Assembly: GCA_033764965.1 (NCBI GenBank)
Contig: JANRIN010000135.1
Span: 22,944 to 86,943 of the forward strand
Source: JSC-12 sp033764965
GTDB lineage: Bacteria; Cyanobacteriota; Cyanobacteriia; Leptolyngbyales; Leptolyngbyaceae
Reading direction: 5' to 3'
Length of the DNA stretch: 64,000 nt
In this document: positions 8,063 through 16,280 of the stretch, one piece after another
Position numbering within the stretch: the stretch's first letter is position 1
How the letters are laid out: every line of letters starts with the position of its first letter
Position numbers and translations under genes: made by a program
Notes under the pieces: generated by a model
The model's input: the letters and a program-made list of their open reading frames with translations, nothing else
Told to the model about the DNA's origin: nothing
Databases searched by the model: none

Positions 8063-9748
8063 CTACTCTTCCAATTTCTGCTGAATCACCTTGATCAATT
8101 CGGTGAAACCAGATTCACTGTGAATCTGAGCCGTAAGGGTATTCATGTCCTTAAGAATGTTGGTGAGCCGAGGGAGGTATTGGCGAATTTCATTGTATAA
8201 ATCAATATCTTCTCGAAAGCCTTCTAGATTGGCAGAAGACACACTTCTAATCTGCTGATCAAGCTCCTGAATCTGCTGCTCCCAATATTGAACATACTGG
8301 ATGCGCTCAACCGGTTTATAAATCTTGGCATCCTCCAGAACAACAGGAAAAATCCGCTCGTAGAATTCCTCATTCTTTGCAATTTGCACTAGCTCAAACA
8401 TACAGTTCTCAGATTTGAGGTACTTCTCGCTGATCACAATAACAACGCACTTGCCGCGTCCGATGCGCTCCATAAAGGCTTTAATCCGTCCCTTAAAGCC
8501 CAAATTGTTCTTGTCACGAATCAGTGAAATACGATTTGCTTGCAGTGCCTTCTCAATTTGGTTCGCAATCTCCTCACTTTTGCCACCCCAAGCATAAGAG
8601 ATAAATACCTCCTTCTCATCGGTAGCATCAGACGATGATTCCCGATTCGATTTTGATGACGATTCCTGCTTGCGTGAAGTTGATGGTTCCTTGGGCGATC
8701 GCCTCTCCTCCCAAGTTCTCTGCTCAGGGGAATTATAGGTATCCCCAATCTGTACACCGCTCATAGACTGAGCATTGAAATTATATTTTCCGTGCTGTAC
8801 AACGTTACCACTGCCAACGATATTGCTATCTCCGGTGATGATGGTGGCACCTTGAGCACTCCCACCAAGGGTAACTGCGCGATCGCCTAATCCGATAACC
8901 TGAGTGTGGTTAATAATTTGACGATTCAGTTCACCGGGTTCAGATTCAATTTCGGGTTCCTCTGCAAAGGGTAGACCCTTCGGTTCAGTGGCTCCACCCG
9001 CATAATATGCCAATTCAAAGTTGTCTGCCTGGTCAAAGTTCAAAATTGGATGTTGGCGATCGCGAGTCCGACGAGGCACCACTTCACGGGCATACAGAGC
9101 TAAATCTGCCACTCGCACATATCCATCTTTCTTAGAAGCTCCCTTACCTGCCAGAGCTTCAATCAACGCTAGGGTAAAGGCACTGTAGGGTCTGCCTGCC
9201 AAAGACTTTTCATCTGCTTGAGAGGAAGCAATCACCACTCGTCCTTTGCCGTCTGCAAACAACGCTTGAGCTTCTGGGGGAAGGGGTGCTTTTTCGGCTT
9301 CATATTGCAAGGTCGAGGCATCTCCTAAGCCACCCGCATGGCAGCAATCGAGCAGCAGCAGCAGTTTCTTCGCTGGAATTGCCCTTAACTTAGCGGTTAA
9401 CTCTGCACCGCTAATAGCCGTTTTAAAGAGCTTGTTCGGGTCATAGCCAAAGGGCATTAAGTAATACGCTTCTCCTGTTGTGGTAGTAACTTGATACCCA
9501 TGCCCAGAGAAATAAATGACGACCGTTGAGTCCACTGTAGTGGCTTGAGCCAGTTGATCTAATACCGCCAAGATATCTTCCCGTTTTGCCTGTTCTTTTA
9601 TCAGCAAACGGACCTGCTCGTTTGGGTAAGCACACCGCTCCGGGTCGCTCAAGATTTTGGCAAACCCGATCGCATCATCAACAGTATTGGGTAAGTCACC
9701 GCCTACTCCAACCACACAAGCATGACCCTGGGTAAAAAGTTCACTCAT
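8063..9748 (-). CDS. Caspase-like protease fused to a TIR domain
   Basis: The 561-residue protein begins with a caspase-like (peptidase C14) domain, about 1-245. Its catalytic pair is visible: His83 in YFSGHGY and Cys136 in LLLDCCHAGG. Residues 280-340 hold the shared beta-module (GLGDRAVTLGGSAQGATIIT, then GDSNIVGSGNVVQ), here in the middle of the protein. A Ser/Arg-rich linker (345-375) leads to a TIR-like domain from 378 (EVFISYAWGG), with a candidate catalytic Glu450 in CMFEL and a helical tail. It is the first gene of the minus-strand run that continues into NACHT-HEAT. A protease and an NADase-type domain in one chain, joined by the module found in neighbouring NTPases, suggest a death effector switched on by assembly. 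Both catalytic sites look intact. Confidence 0.9.
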   Translation of the reverse strand: MSELFTQGHACVVGVGGDLPNTVDDAIGFAKILSDPERCAYPNEQVRLLIKEQAKREDILAVLDQLAQATTVDSTVVIYFSGHGYQVTTTTGEAYYLMPFGYDPNKLFKTAISGAELTAKLRAIPAKKLLLLLDCCHAGGLGDASTLQYEAEKAPLPPEAQALFADGKGRVVIASSQADEKSLAGRPYSAFTLALIEALAGKGASKKDGYVRVADLALYAREVVPRRTRDRQHPILNFDQADNFELAYYAGGATEPKGLPFAEEPEIESEPGELNRQIINHTQVIGLGDRAVTLGGSAQGATIITGDSNIVGSGNVVQHGKYNFNAQSMSGVQIGDTYNSPEQRTWEERRSPKEPSTSRKQESSSKSNRESSSDATDEKEVFISYAWGGKSEEIANQIEKALQANRISLIRDKNNLGFKGRIKAFMERIGRGKCVVIVISEKYLKSENCMFELVQIAKNEEFYERIFPVVLEDAKIYKPVERIQYVQYWEQQIQELDQQIRSVSSANLEGFREDIDLYNEIRQYLPRLTNILKDMNTLTAQIHSESGFTELIKVIQQKLEE

Positions 9749-9798
9749 TTCAAAGAAAGATCAAATAAGATTAAGTAATTTTCACACCCATCTTAGGT

Positions 9799-11241
9799 AT
9801 GAAATCTACTCGTGCCCATATTCTTAATATTCTGTTTCTCACATTTTTAATCTGGCTAAAATCATCAGCTATAGCTCAGGCAGAAATCACAGCCACCCCA
9901 AAAGCTATTACTATCAACGCCACTCGCGGAGAAACCGTTACTCGCACGATCGCTCTTCGTACGTCTGAGAATATCAGCAATGTTACTGCGGTTTCCCTAG
10001 ATGCACTCAGTGCTGACAACAGTGTGGTCATTCCTGCTACAGCCATTCAAATTACTGCACCTCCAGCTCAAATTAGTGCTAATGAGTTAGTTAGCCTTCC
10101 CATCACGTTTAACCTTCAAAGCGTACCCAGCGGGGAATTTATCGGAGAAGTGGTACTCACCAATGTTGAGGGGGAAACGTCAATTCCAGTCATTGTCAGA
10201 GTAAAAGATCCCTGGCTCTCACCTCTACTAATTCTGGTAATTGGGATCATCATTGGCATGGCAGTGTCTGCTTACAGTAGTCAAGGCAAACTGAGCGATG
10301 AAGTCACGGTTAATCTGGAAAATATGCGTACCCAGATTGAGCCAGATCAAGCAGAGGCGCGATCGTTTTGGTCACGCGCCAACACGCACCTGGTGGTAGC
10401 AAAGCAAGCCCGTGATGCTAAACAACTGACGGCAGCTCAAGCGGCTCTCGAACAAGCTAAAACCGTATGGAGTCAATGGCTCCAGCACCGCTCTAACTGG
10501 TTAATTCAGTTTCGCTACTATGACAGCCTTCGCCAACGGTTGGATCAAGATGATTTACAAGCAGCCTCTGCTCTCTATGTGCAGGCGATCGCTCGTGACC
10601 TAGAAGAGGTGCTAGAAAGTGCCCCAGATCTGGCAACCCCAGAGGAATTACAGCAACGTCTCAATCATCTCTCTCAACACCTCAATCGCTATATCCGAGT
10701 AACGGGACAGTTAGAAAAGCTGAAGGACTTAACGGCTGTTTTAGAGAGCGACCAACGCTATGCATGGGAGGACAAAGCGGAGGAGTTGACGCAGCAAGTG
10801 CAGCTACTTCTGCCTAAACAAGAACCTGAAATGCAAACAATGCAAGAGGAACTCAAAACGAGTATTGAAGAAGTGAGGGCATTAGGTGCCCAGTCTTCTG
10901 AAATCATTAAAGGTGTTGACGGGGGCAATACACCAAATCTCGTGCTTCAAGCTCCAATCGTACAGAGTACTAATCAACCCCATGTTTCAGCTTGGGCTAA
11001 GATTGCCAGTCTATGGCAAACCGCAAATGGTCGTCTCAGATTGTTTTATTTATCTAGTTATCTGATTTCGTTCATCGTGCTAGCAGGTGGTGGATTCAAC
11101 CAACTGTATTGGACAAAACCCACCTTTGGAGCCAATGGGTGGGGAGATTATTTTGCGCTATTAGCATTAGGATTTGGAGCAGAAGCCACCCGAAATGTGG
11201 TTACTCAAGTAGCTAACAAAGCCGATGAATCAACCCCTTGA
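9799..11241 (+). CDS. Exported Ig-like/coiled-coil membrane protein
   Basis: I do not recognise a named family. The 480-residue protein has a signal peptide (1-27, ending SSAIAQA) and a beta-sandwich of about 100 residues (28-132; RGETVTRTIALRT, VPSGEFIGEVVLT). A transmembrane segment follows at about 137-158 (LLILVIGIIIGMAVSAY), then a long helical, probably coiled-coil cytoplasmic stretch (165-390) and one or two more membrane segments (about 412-465). It is divergent from the caspase-TIR gene across a 50-nt gap and lies 37 nt upstream of the NACHT gene on the same strand. The position suggests a membrane receptor or membrane-disrupting partner for the NACHT proteins; that is inference. Confidence 0.7.
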   Translation: MKSTRAHILNILFLTFLIWLKSSAIAQAEITATPKAITINATRGETVTRTIALRTSENISNVTAVSLDALSADNSVVIPATAIQITAPPAQISANELVSLPITFNLQSVPSGEFIGEVVLTNVEGETSIPVIVRVKDPWLSPLLILVIGIIIGMAVSAYSSQGKLSDEVTVNLENMRTQIEPDQAEARSFWSRANTHLVVAKQARDAKQLTAAQAALEQAKTVWSQWLQHRSNWLIQFRYYDSLRQRLDQDDLQAASALYVQAIARDLEEVLESAPDLATPEELQQRLNHLSQHLNRYIRVTGQLEKLKDLTAVLESDQRYAWEDKAEELTQQVQLLLPKQEPEMQTMQEELKTSIEEVRALGAQSSEIIKGVDGGNTPNLVLQAPIVQSTNQPHVSAWAKIASLWQTANGRLRLFYLSSYLISFIVLAGGGFNQLYWTKPTFGANGWGDYFALLALGFGAEATRNVVTQVANKADESTP

Positions 11242-11278
11242 ATCACTAATCAATTCAAACGCCTTTTGAGGAATTCCA

Positions 11279-13672
11279 GTGTCTACTAACCCTTCGGATT
11301 TACAAGCCATCTTCGATCGCATTGAGGCAGGAAAACGCCTCAGTCAAAAGGAGTTGCAATTACTGGTGTCAGCAGTGCGATCGCAGCAAGTAACAATCGC
11401 GACGGGCGATCGGGCAGTTACAGTTGGAGGCAGTGCAGACGGTGCGGTAATCGTGACAGGCGATCGAAATGTTGTGGTTACTGGAGCTGATGCAAGAGCT
11501 ATCCGTCAACTGACGGAAGAACGCCCCCGTGCTGAGGAGATATTACTGCAAACAGTAAAGACTGAAGTATCTGCACGTTTAAAGCAATCCCTACACAATA
11601 AAATTTTGATTCATCTCGGCATGGAAGCACAACCAGACCAGGTAAAACGCCCTTGGGATTCGGATATTAAAATTGGTGGTAATCCTGTTGAAGCGATTCC
11701 AGAAGACTGGGGCATTTGGCGAGTATTTGATGAAGTGCAAGGTAAGCTCTTAATTCTAGGTGCTCCTGGTGCAGGTAAGACGACAACAATGCTGGAGCTA
11801 GCACAAGTACTGTGCGATCGCGCAGAACAAAGAGCCAACTTTCCAGTGCCTATGCTGTTAAATCTCTCAACGTGGAAACAAGATAAACAACTAATACGAG
11901 ATTGGCTTATTGCAGAGTTACAGTCTAAATATGGAATCAGGAGGGAGGTTAGTACCAAGTGGTTGAGAGATGCTAAGTTACTTCCCATGCTAGATGGATT
12001 AGATGAACTAGAAAGTTCAAGACAAGAATCTTGTGTGAGGGCAATTAATCAGTTTTTGCAAAGTGAGGAGCGATCGCAATATCTTGTCGTTTGCAGCCGC
12101 TTTGAAGAGTATTCCAACTACAAAACCTCTATCCAACTCAATGGAGCTATTTATCTGAGGGAACTCACTGATCAGCAAATTCACAATTATCTGGTTAGAA
12201 ATAGTGATTCTGAATTGTGGAGAAGTATTAGACATGACAGTCATCTTCTCCAGTTAGTACGCACCCCATTGCTTCTCTCGATTACAACGCTCGCTTATGC
12301 CGATCTTTCTCTTACTCGCTGGCGGCAATTAAGTTCCACAGAAGCACGTCTGGAGTATCTACTCAATACATACATTAGTAGAATGCTTGCTTGGACTATC
12401 GGAAATCATTCATCAAACTTAGGGCATTCAGATATTACTCAAACCAAAAAATGGTTAATCTGGCTAGCTCAACAATTACAAAAACAATTTCAAACTGAAT
12501 TTCTAATAGAAAACATCCAGCCAACGTTACTAAAAACACATCGGCAAAAATGGCTTTACTCTATTATCAACACTTTCACGATTGGGTTATTTCTAAGCTC
12601 AGGCTACTTTCTTTTCGATTCATATAATTCCCTGTCCATTACTTTTTCAGTAATTAGCCTATTGATTTGGATATTGTTCAGCACTTCCTATAACATGAGA
12701 TATAAAATGGTTACAGAGTTACTTCTAGGATTTGCAATTTCAATTGTCCTTTTAATAGGGAAAGCTGAAAACTTCCCAATTAGGTGGTTATTCTTGATGC
12801 TCATTCTGCTCTGCCTATGTGGAGTTGGAATATTTAGTGCGGCACCTACAGAAATAGAACCAGTTGAAACACTAAAACTAAGTTTTAGAAGAGCAAAAAA
12901 AGAAATTTCTCTGTGTCTACTTGGTGGATTAAGTGCGATCTTGGTTGTATTAACTAGCTTTAATATTTTTGGAATTACTAGTCCTATAGCTATATTGTCT
13001 GGTTTAAGCAGTGGATTGGGATGTGGCTTTCTATTTTTGATGGTGTGTGGACTAACAGGACGAATGATCGATTCAGATATAGAGATTGGAGTTAGACCAA
13101 ATCAGGGCATCAAAAAGTCAGCATTCAATGCAGTAATGGCTACTATGCTTCTAGGTTTAATTGGTGGATTGGGAATATCCCTCGTGTTCGTGCCAGTAAT
13201 ATTACATACGATCGGTCTTCCAAGTGAGTGGGGTAATTTAAGTATGGCAATAGAAATAAAACTAGATCCCTCCGCATCCGAAAATCTTGTTAGAACGCTT
13301 CACAGAAACCAAGATGAAATTCCTTGGGCTAAAGATGTTCTAGAGTTATCTCAAAGATCAATCTTATATTTAGCGTTAAAGGCAATTTCTTTTATTAGTA
13401 AATTTACCTATCCATTCTTAATCATTTCTATTTTTAGTATTGGCATAGTTGGTGGTCTAACACACGGTGGTATCGCCTGTGTTCGTCACTTTACCCTAAG
13501 GGTTATTTTGTATTGTAATCACTGTATTCCCTGGAACTATTCCCGTTTCCTTAACTATGCAACTGAGCGCCTCCTACTGCAACGGATTGGCGGTCGCTAT
13601 CGCTTCATCCATCGGTTATTACAAGATCACTTCGCAGCAATGCCTTTGGAGAGGATAAGGGGCGATCGCTAA
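11279..13672 (+). CDS. NACHT NTPase with multi-pass membrane C-terminus
   Basis: A 797-residue protein starting at GTG, 37 nt after the upstream membrane-protein gene. The shared module is at 28-66 (TIATGDRAVTVGGSADGAVI, then VTGDRNVVV). The NACHT domain has Walker A GAPGAGKTT (161-169) and Walker B LLPMLDGLDEL (234-244). Residues about 420-720 contain roughly seven hydrophobic segments, for example TFTIGLFLSSGYFLF and LLGFAISIVLLIG. The C-terminal end is FIHRLLQDHFAAM, which I know from other cyanobacterial NACHT proteins. A membrane domain downstream of NACHT could be a pore-forming effector or a membrane tether. The stop overlaps that of the convergent NACHT gene. Confidence 0.88.
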   Translation: MSTNPSDLQAIFDRIEAGKRLSQKELQLLVSAVRSQQVTIATGDRAVTVGGSADGAVIVTGDRNVVVTGADARAIRQLTEERPRAEEILLQTVKTEVSARLKQSLHNKILIHLGMEAQPDQVKRPWDSDIKIGGNPVEAIPEDWGIWRVFDEVQGKLLILGAPGAGKTTTMLELAQVLCDRAEQRANFPVPMLLNLSTWKQDKQLIRDWLIAELQSKYGIRREVSTKWLRDAKLLPMLDGLDELESSRQESCVRAINQFLQSEERSQYLVVCSRFEEYSNYKTSIQLNGAIYLRELTDQQIHNYLVRNSDSELWRSIRHDSHLLQLVRTPLLLSITTLAYADLSLTRWRQLSSTEARLEYLLNTYISRMLAWTIGNHSSNLGHSDITQTKKWLIWLAQQLQKQFQTEFLIENIQPTLLKTHRQKWLYSIINTFTIGLFLSSGYFLFDSYNSLSITFSVISLLIWILFSTSYNMRYKMVTELLLGFAISIVLLIGKAENFPIRWLFLMLILLCLCGVGIFSAAPTEIEPVETLKLSFRRAKKEISLCLLGGLSAILVVLTSFNIFGITSPIAILSGLSSGLGCGFLFLMVCGLTGRMIDSDIEIGVRPNQGIKKSAFNAVMATMLLGLIGGLGISLVFVPVILHTIGLPSEWGNLSMAIEIKLDPSASENLVRTLHRNQDEIPWAKDVLELSQRSILYLALKAISFISKFTYPFLIISIFSIGIVGGLTHGGIACVRHFTLRVILYCNHCIPWNYSRFLNYATERLLLQRIGGRYRFIHRLLQDHFAAMPLERIRGDR

Positions 13673-15972
13673 TCTAAACTTTGTTCTTTCCGCTTATCAA
13701 TTTCGGTGATCGGTAATAGTAAAGTCTCTTCAACATTTTCTTTCACTTTTTTGCTTACTTGACAGCTATTATTCAAACATTTCAGCAAAAGATAATTACC
13801 ATAGTAGTACTGTTCCAAGTACTGTTTTTGTTTATCACCAAACTGCCACTTGTACTTAAAGCTTCTGTACTCCTCTAATGTATGTTTTAATTCTTCAATC
13901 CAATTTCTACCACGAGTTATCCACCATTCCCTTAATTCAACTTCACTACTATTTCGACTAGGTAAATCCTGCCTAACCTTTTCCAATTCGCTACTGTCTG
14001 AAGCAAATGCAAGACCAAGAGAAAAATTATCAACATTTGCCAAATCTTGATTAATCCTAGAATCAATTGCAACAGCTAAGTCAAGAGGAACTAAAAAAGC
14101 TTTTGGAGTCTGCTTCTGTTCCTCGTTAGGTATGAGAGCACTCTCAAATGAAAAATCACGTTCAAAAATAAGATCTGTAGAAAGCCGATATGCATATTCG
14201 AAATTAATTTCGATAGAATGACTTAGTACAAAGGTATAGCCAAAAGCGCGAATAGCAGCTTGTTTATAGGAAACATTAATATGTTTAGCTTTCTCTTCTA
14301 ACCAGCTTAGGAAGTATTGTATTTCCCCAACTGGTGCAATATGGAGATCAATTTTTTGCTTCATCAAGAAAATTAGCGTATCTATGTCTTCTGTTATCTC
14401 AGACAATAATAGAAAAACTTCTCCCCAATGCCGTTGAAATACATTATTAATTAAAGCCGTCCAATCAACCTGGCCATCAAAAAAGATTGCTGCTAAATAT
14501 TCCTGAAATGTTAGGTGTGAAAACGACCAGATTCTATCTGCTCGTTCAATTAGCAATCCATGTTGCTGTGCGATCGCACGCAACACCATCCGGCTCTCCT
14601 CCACCGAAATTTGCAAATACTCCGCAATGTAACTGCAAAGTTCGAACTCCTCGAACAGCACAAAGTTCTCTGCTTGTTCAAACTTGCGAAATGCCAGATA
14701 GCTCAGCAATTGCTTCCGTTCCTCAGTTGTTAATTGTTGGTAGCGATCGCTCCCTGAGTCCCTGCTAATTCCTCGCCCTTCGTCCCACTGCTGCAACAGC
14801 AAATCTAGCCCATCTCGATATAAATCTGACCGTTTTTCTGGCAGGTATTTTAAGTCATCAAAAATCCAGCAGGTTAAGCTGAGCAACACGGGAGTTACCG
14901 CCAATTCAGCAGTTTGAGGGGACTTTTGCAGTCTTTCCATGAAGCGGTTCACTGCTTCAATTCCCTGCTCCGGTGTCTGTGCCATCGCCGTAAACCAGTT
15001 CAAAGCAAAGTGCTCCACCTGCTCTGAGTTAAAATCTGCCACCTCTACAGGCTGAAACTGTTCTGGGATATACTCTGTTGTCTGGGTGCGACAGGTCAGG
15101 ACGAAACGGTTTCTGCTATAGCGTTTCGCAAATTTTCGCAGGTCATCCTGCACCTTTTGTCGTAGGGAACTGGGCACCTCATCCAGTCCATCCAGCAAGA
15201 TCAGCATCTGTCCTTGTTTTAGAATCTGCTCAGTTTGTGATTCCTGCTCCAACTCCAGTTCCTCATGGATGCACTGAAACAAGCTGAATCCTGCATCATC
15301 AGTATCTCGCAGTTCCAGCAGAATTGGGATGTAGTTCCCCAAAAACTCTCCCCTAGCACAACTTACTGCTAGATAGCGGAGAAACGTGCTTTTGCCTGAT
15401 CCAGGCTTGCCCAACACCATCAAACGGGGATAGTCCTCACTCGCTGCGATCGCTAATCCTGGCGATCGCTCTCCCCGCTTACCTAAACCGAATCGATCAA
15501 ACTGCTCTCGTGCATCCCTTCCTTCTAGTAATCCTGGAATCGTTGCCCGGAAATCTTGCTTTTCCAGTACATAAACATCTACATACAACTGCTCTACCTC
15601 AACCTGCCGTTTGTTTAGTAAACGAATTTTGCTAAACAGATTGAGAATTTTTGCTGAGGCATGCGATCGCACTTGCTGGACCAGTTCATCAACAGAAGTA
15701 ATTACCTGAGCTTGCTCCAAACCTGAAGAGTGTGACAGAAATGCTTTGAGAGTTTCTAGCGTTACTGCATCTGTCCCTTGAATCTGAATTTGAATATCAC
15801 CCGTTACAATTACCGCACCGTCTGCACTTCCGCCCAATGCAACCGCTCTATCTCCAGTTGCCAATGTTGCCTGCCCTGCAGCGATCGCCAACAGTAACTG
15901 CTGCATTTCTATTTCAGAAAGCTTGCTTTCAACAAGCTGTCTAATTCTGGCTTCGAGAGGCTCCACCATCAC
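13669..15972 (-). CDS. NACHT NTPase with shared beta-module
   Basis: A 767-residue protein. The module is at 28-62 (TLATGDRAVALGGSADGAVI, then VTGDIQIQ). Walker A is GKPGSGKST (188-196) and Walker B is MLILLDGLDEVP (256-267). A winged-helix/helical region contains FSHLTFQEYLAAIFF near 480. The C-terminal 250 residues are helical with no repeat or enzyme motif that I recognise (FGDKQKQYLEQYYYGNYLL). It is convergent with the membrane NACHT gene and the two stops overlap by 3-4 nt. The module is closest in wording to that of the convergent neighbour, so the two may be a duplicated pair with exchanged C-termini. Confidence 0.88.
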   Translation of the reverse strand: MMVEPLEARIRQLVESKLSEIEMQQLLLAIAAGQATLATGDRAVALGGSADGAVIVTGDIQIQIQGTDAVTLETLKAFLSHSSGLEQAQVITSVDELVQQVRSHASAKILNLFSKIRLLNKRQVEVEQLYVDVYVLEKQDFRATIPGLLEGRDAREQFDRFGLGKRGERSPGLAIAASEDYPRLMVLGKPGSGKSTFLRYLAVSCARGEFLGNYIPILLELRDTDDAGFSLFQCIHEELELEQESQTEQILKQGQMLILLDGLDEVPSSLRQKVQDDLRKFAKRYSRNRFVLTCRTQTTEYIPEQFQPVEVADFNSEQVEHFALNWFTAMAQTPEQGIEAVNRFMERLQKSPQTAELAVTPVLLSLTCWIFDDLKYLPEKRSDLYRDGLDLLLQQWDEGRGISRDSGSDRYQQLTTEERKQLLSYLAFRKFEQAENFVLFEEFELCSYIAEYLQISVEESRMVLRAIAQQHGLLIERADRIWSFSHLTFQEYLAAIFFDGQVDWTALINNVFQRHWGEVFLLLSEITEDIDTLIFLMKQKIDLHIAPVGEIQYFLSWLEEKAKHINVSYKQAAIRAFGYTFVLSHSIEINFEYAYRLSTDLIFERDFSFESALIPNEEQKQTPKAFLVPLDLAVAIDSRINQDLANVDNFSLGLAFASDSSELEKVRQDLPSRNSSEVELREWWITRGRNWIEELKHTLEEYRSFKYKWQFGDKQKQYLEQYYYGNYLLLKCLNNSCQVSKKVKENVEETLLLPITEIDKRKEQSLD

Positions 15973-16280
15973 TTAATTTTTCCAATGGTTACTTTATCTC
16001 TGTTTTGATCAAGTAGTATCAGGAAATTTTGAATAGTAGTTCTTAGCTTTTTCCCTACGCTTCCTCTAAAGTTATCCCAAAAACTCAATGCCTTATTGTA
16101 GTATTATTGGCTAGCTCAATTTGTAAACTGTTTAAGCCCTGCAGGGTAATCATCGCCAAGAGCATTTGCTTATTTTGTAGCAAGAACTGGTATTGCAGGA
16201 ATGCCCAAGCATTAGGATTTGATTTTGTTGCTGCACCCTCTACTCCAATTGTTTCTTAGAAAAGGGACGAAAACATTTCT
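15973..16280. other. Spacer with an unstarted reading frame
   Basis: This 308-bp spacer lies between two minus-strand genes. On the minus strand an open frame of 56 codons runs from 16255 to a TGA at 16085 and reads like protein (AWAFLQYQFLLQNKQMLLAM), but it has no ATG/GTG/TTG at a sensible place. It may be a gene remnant. I see no clear terminator or promoter. Confidence 0.35.

Noticed and set aside
16085..16255. 56-codon protein-like frame in the spacer
   Set aside because: It has no usable start codon and no family I recognise; kept only as a possible remnant in the spacer entry.
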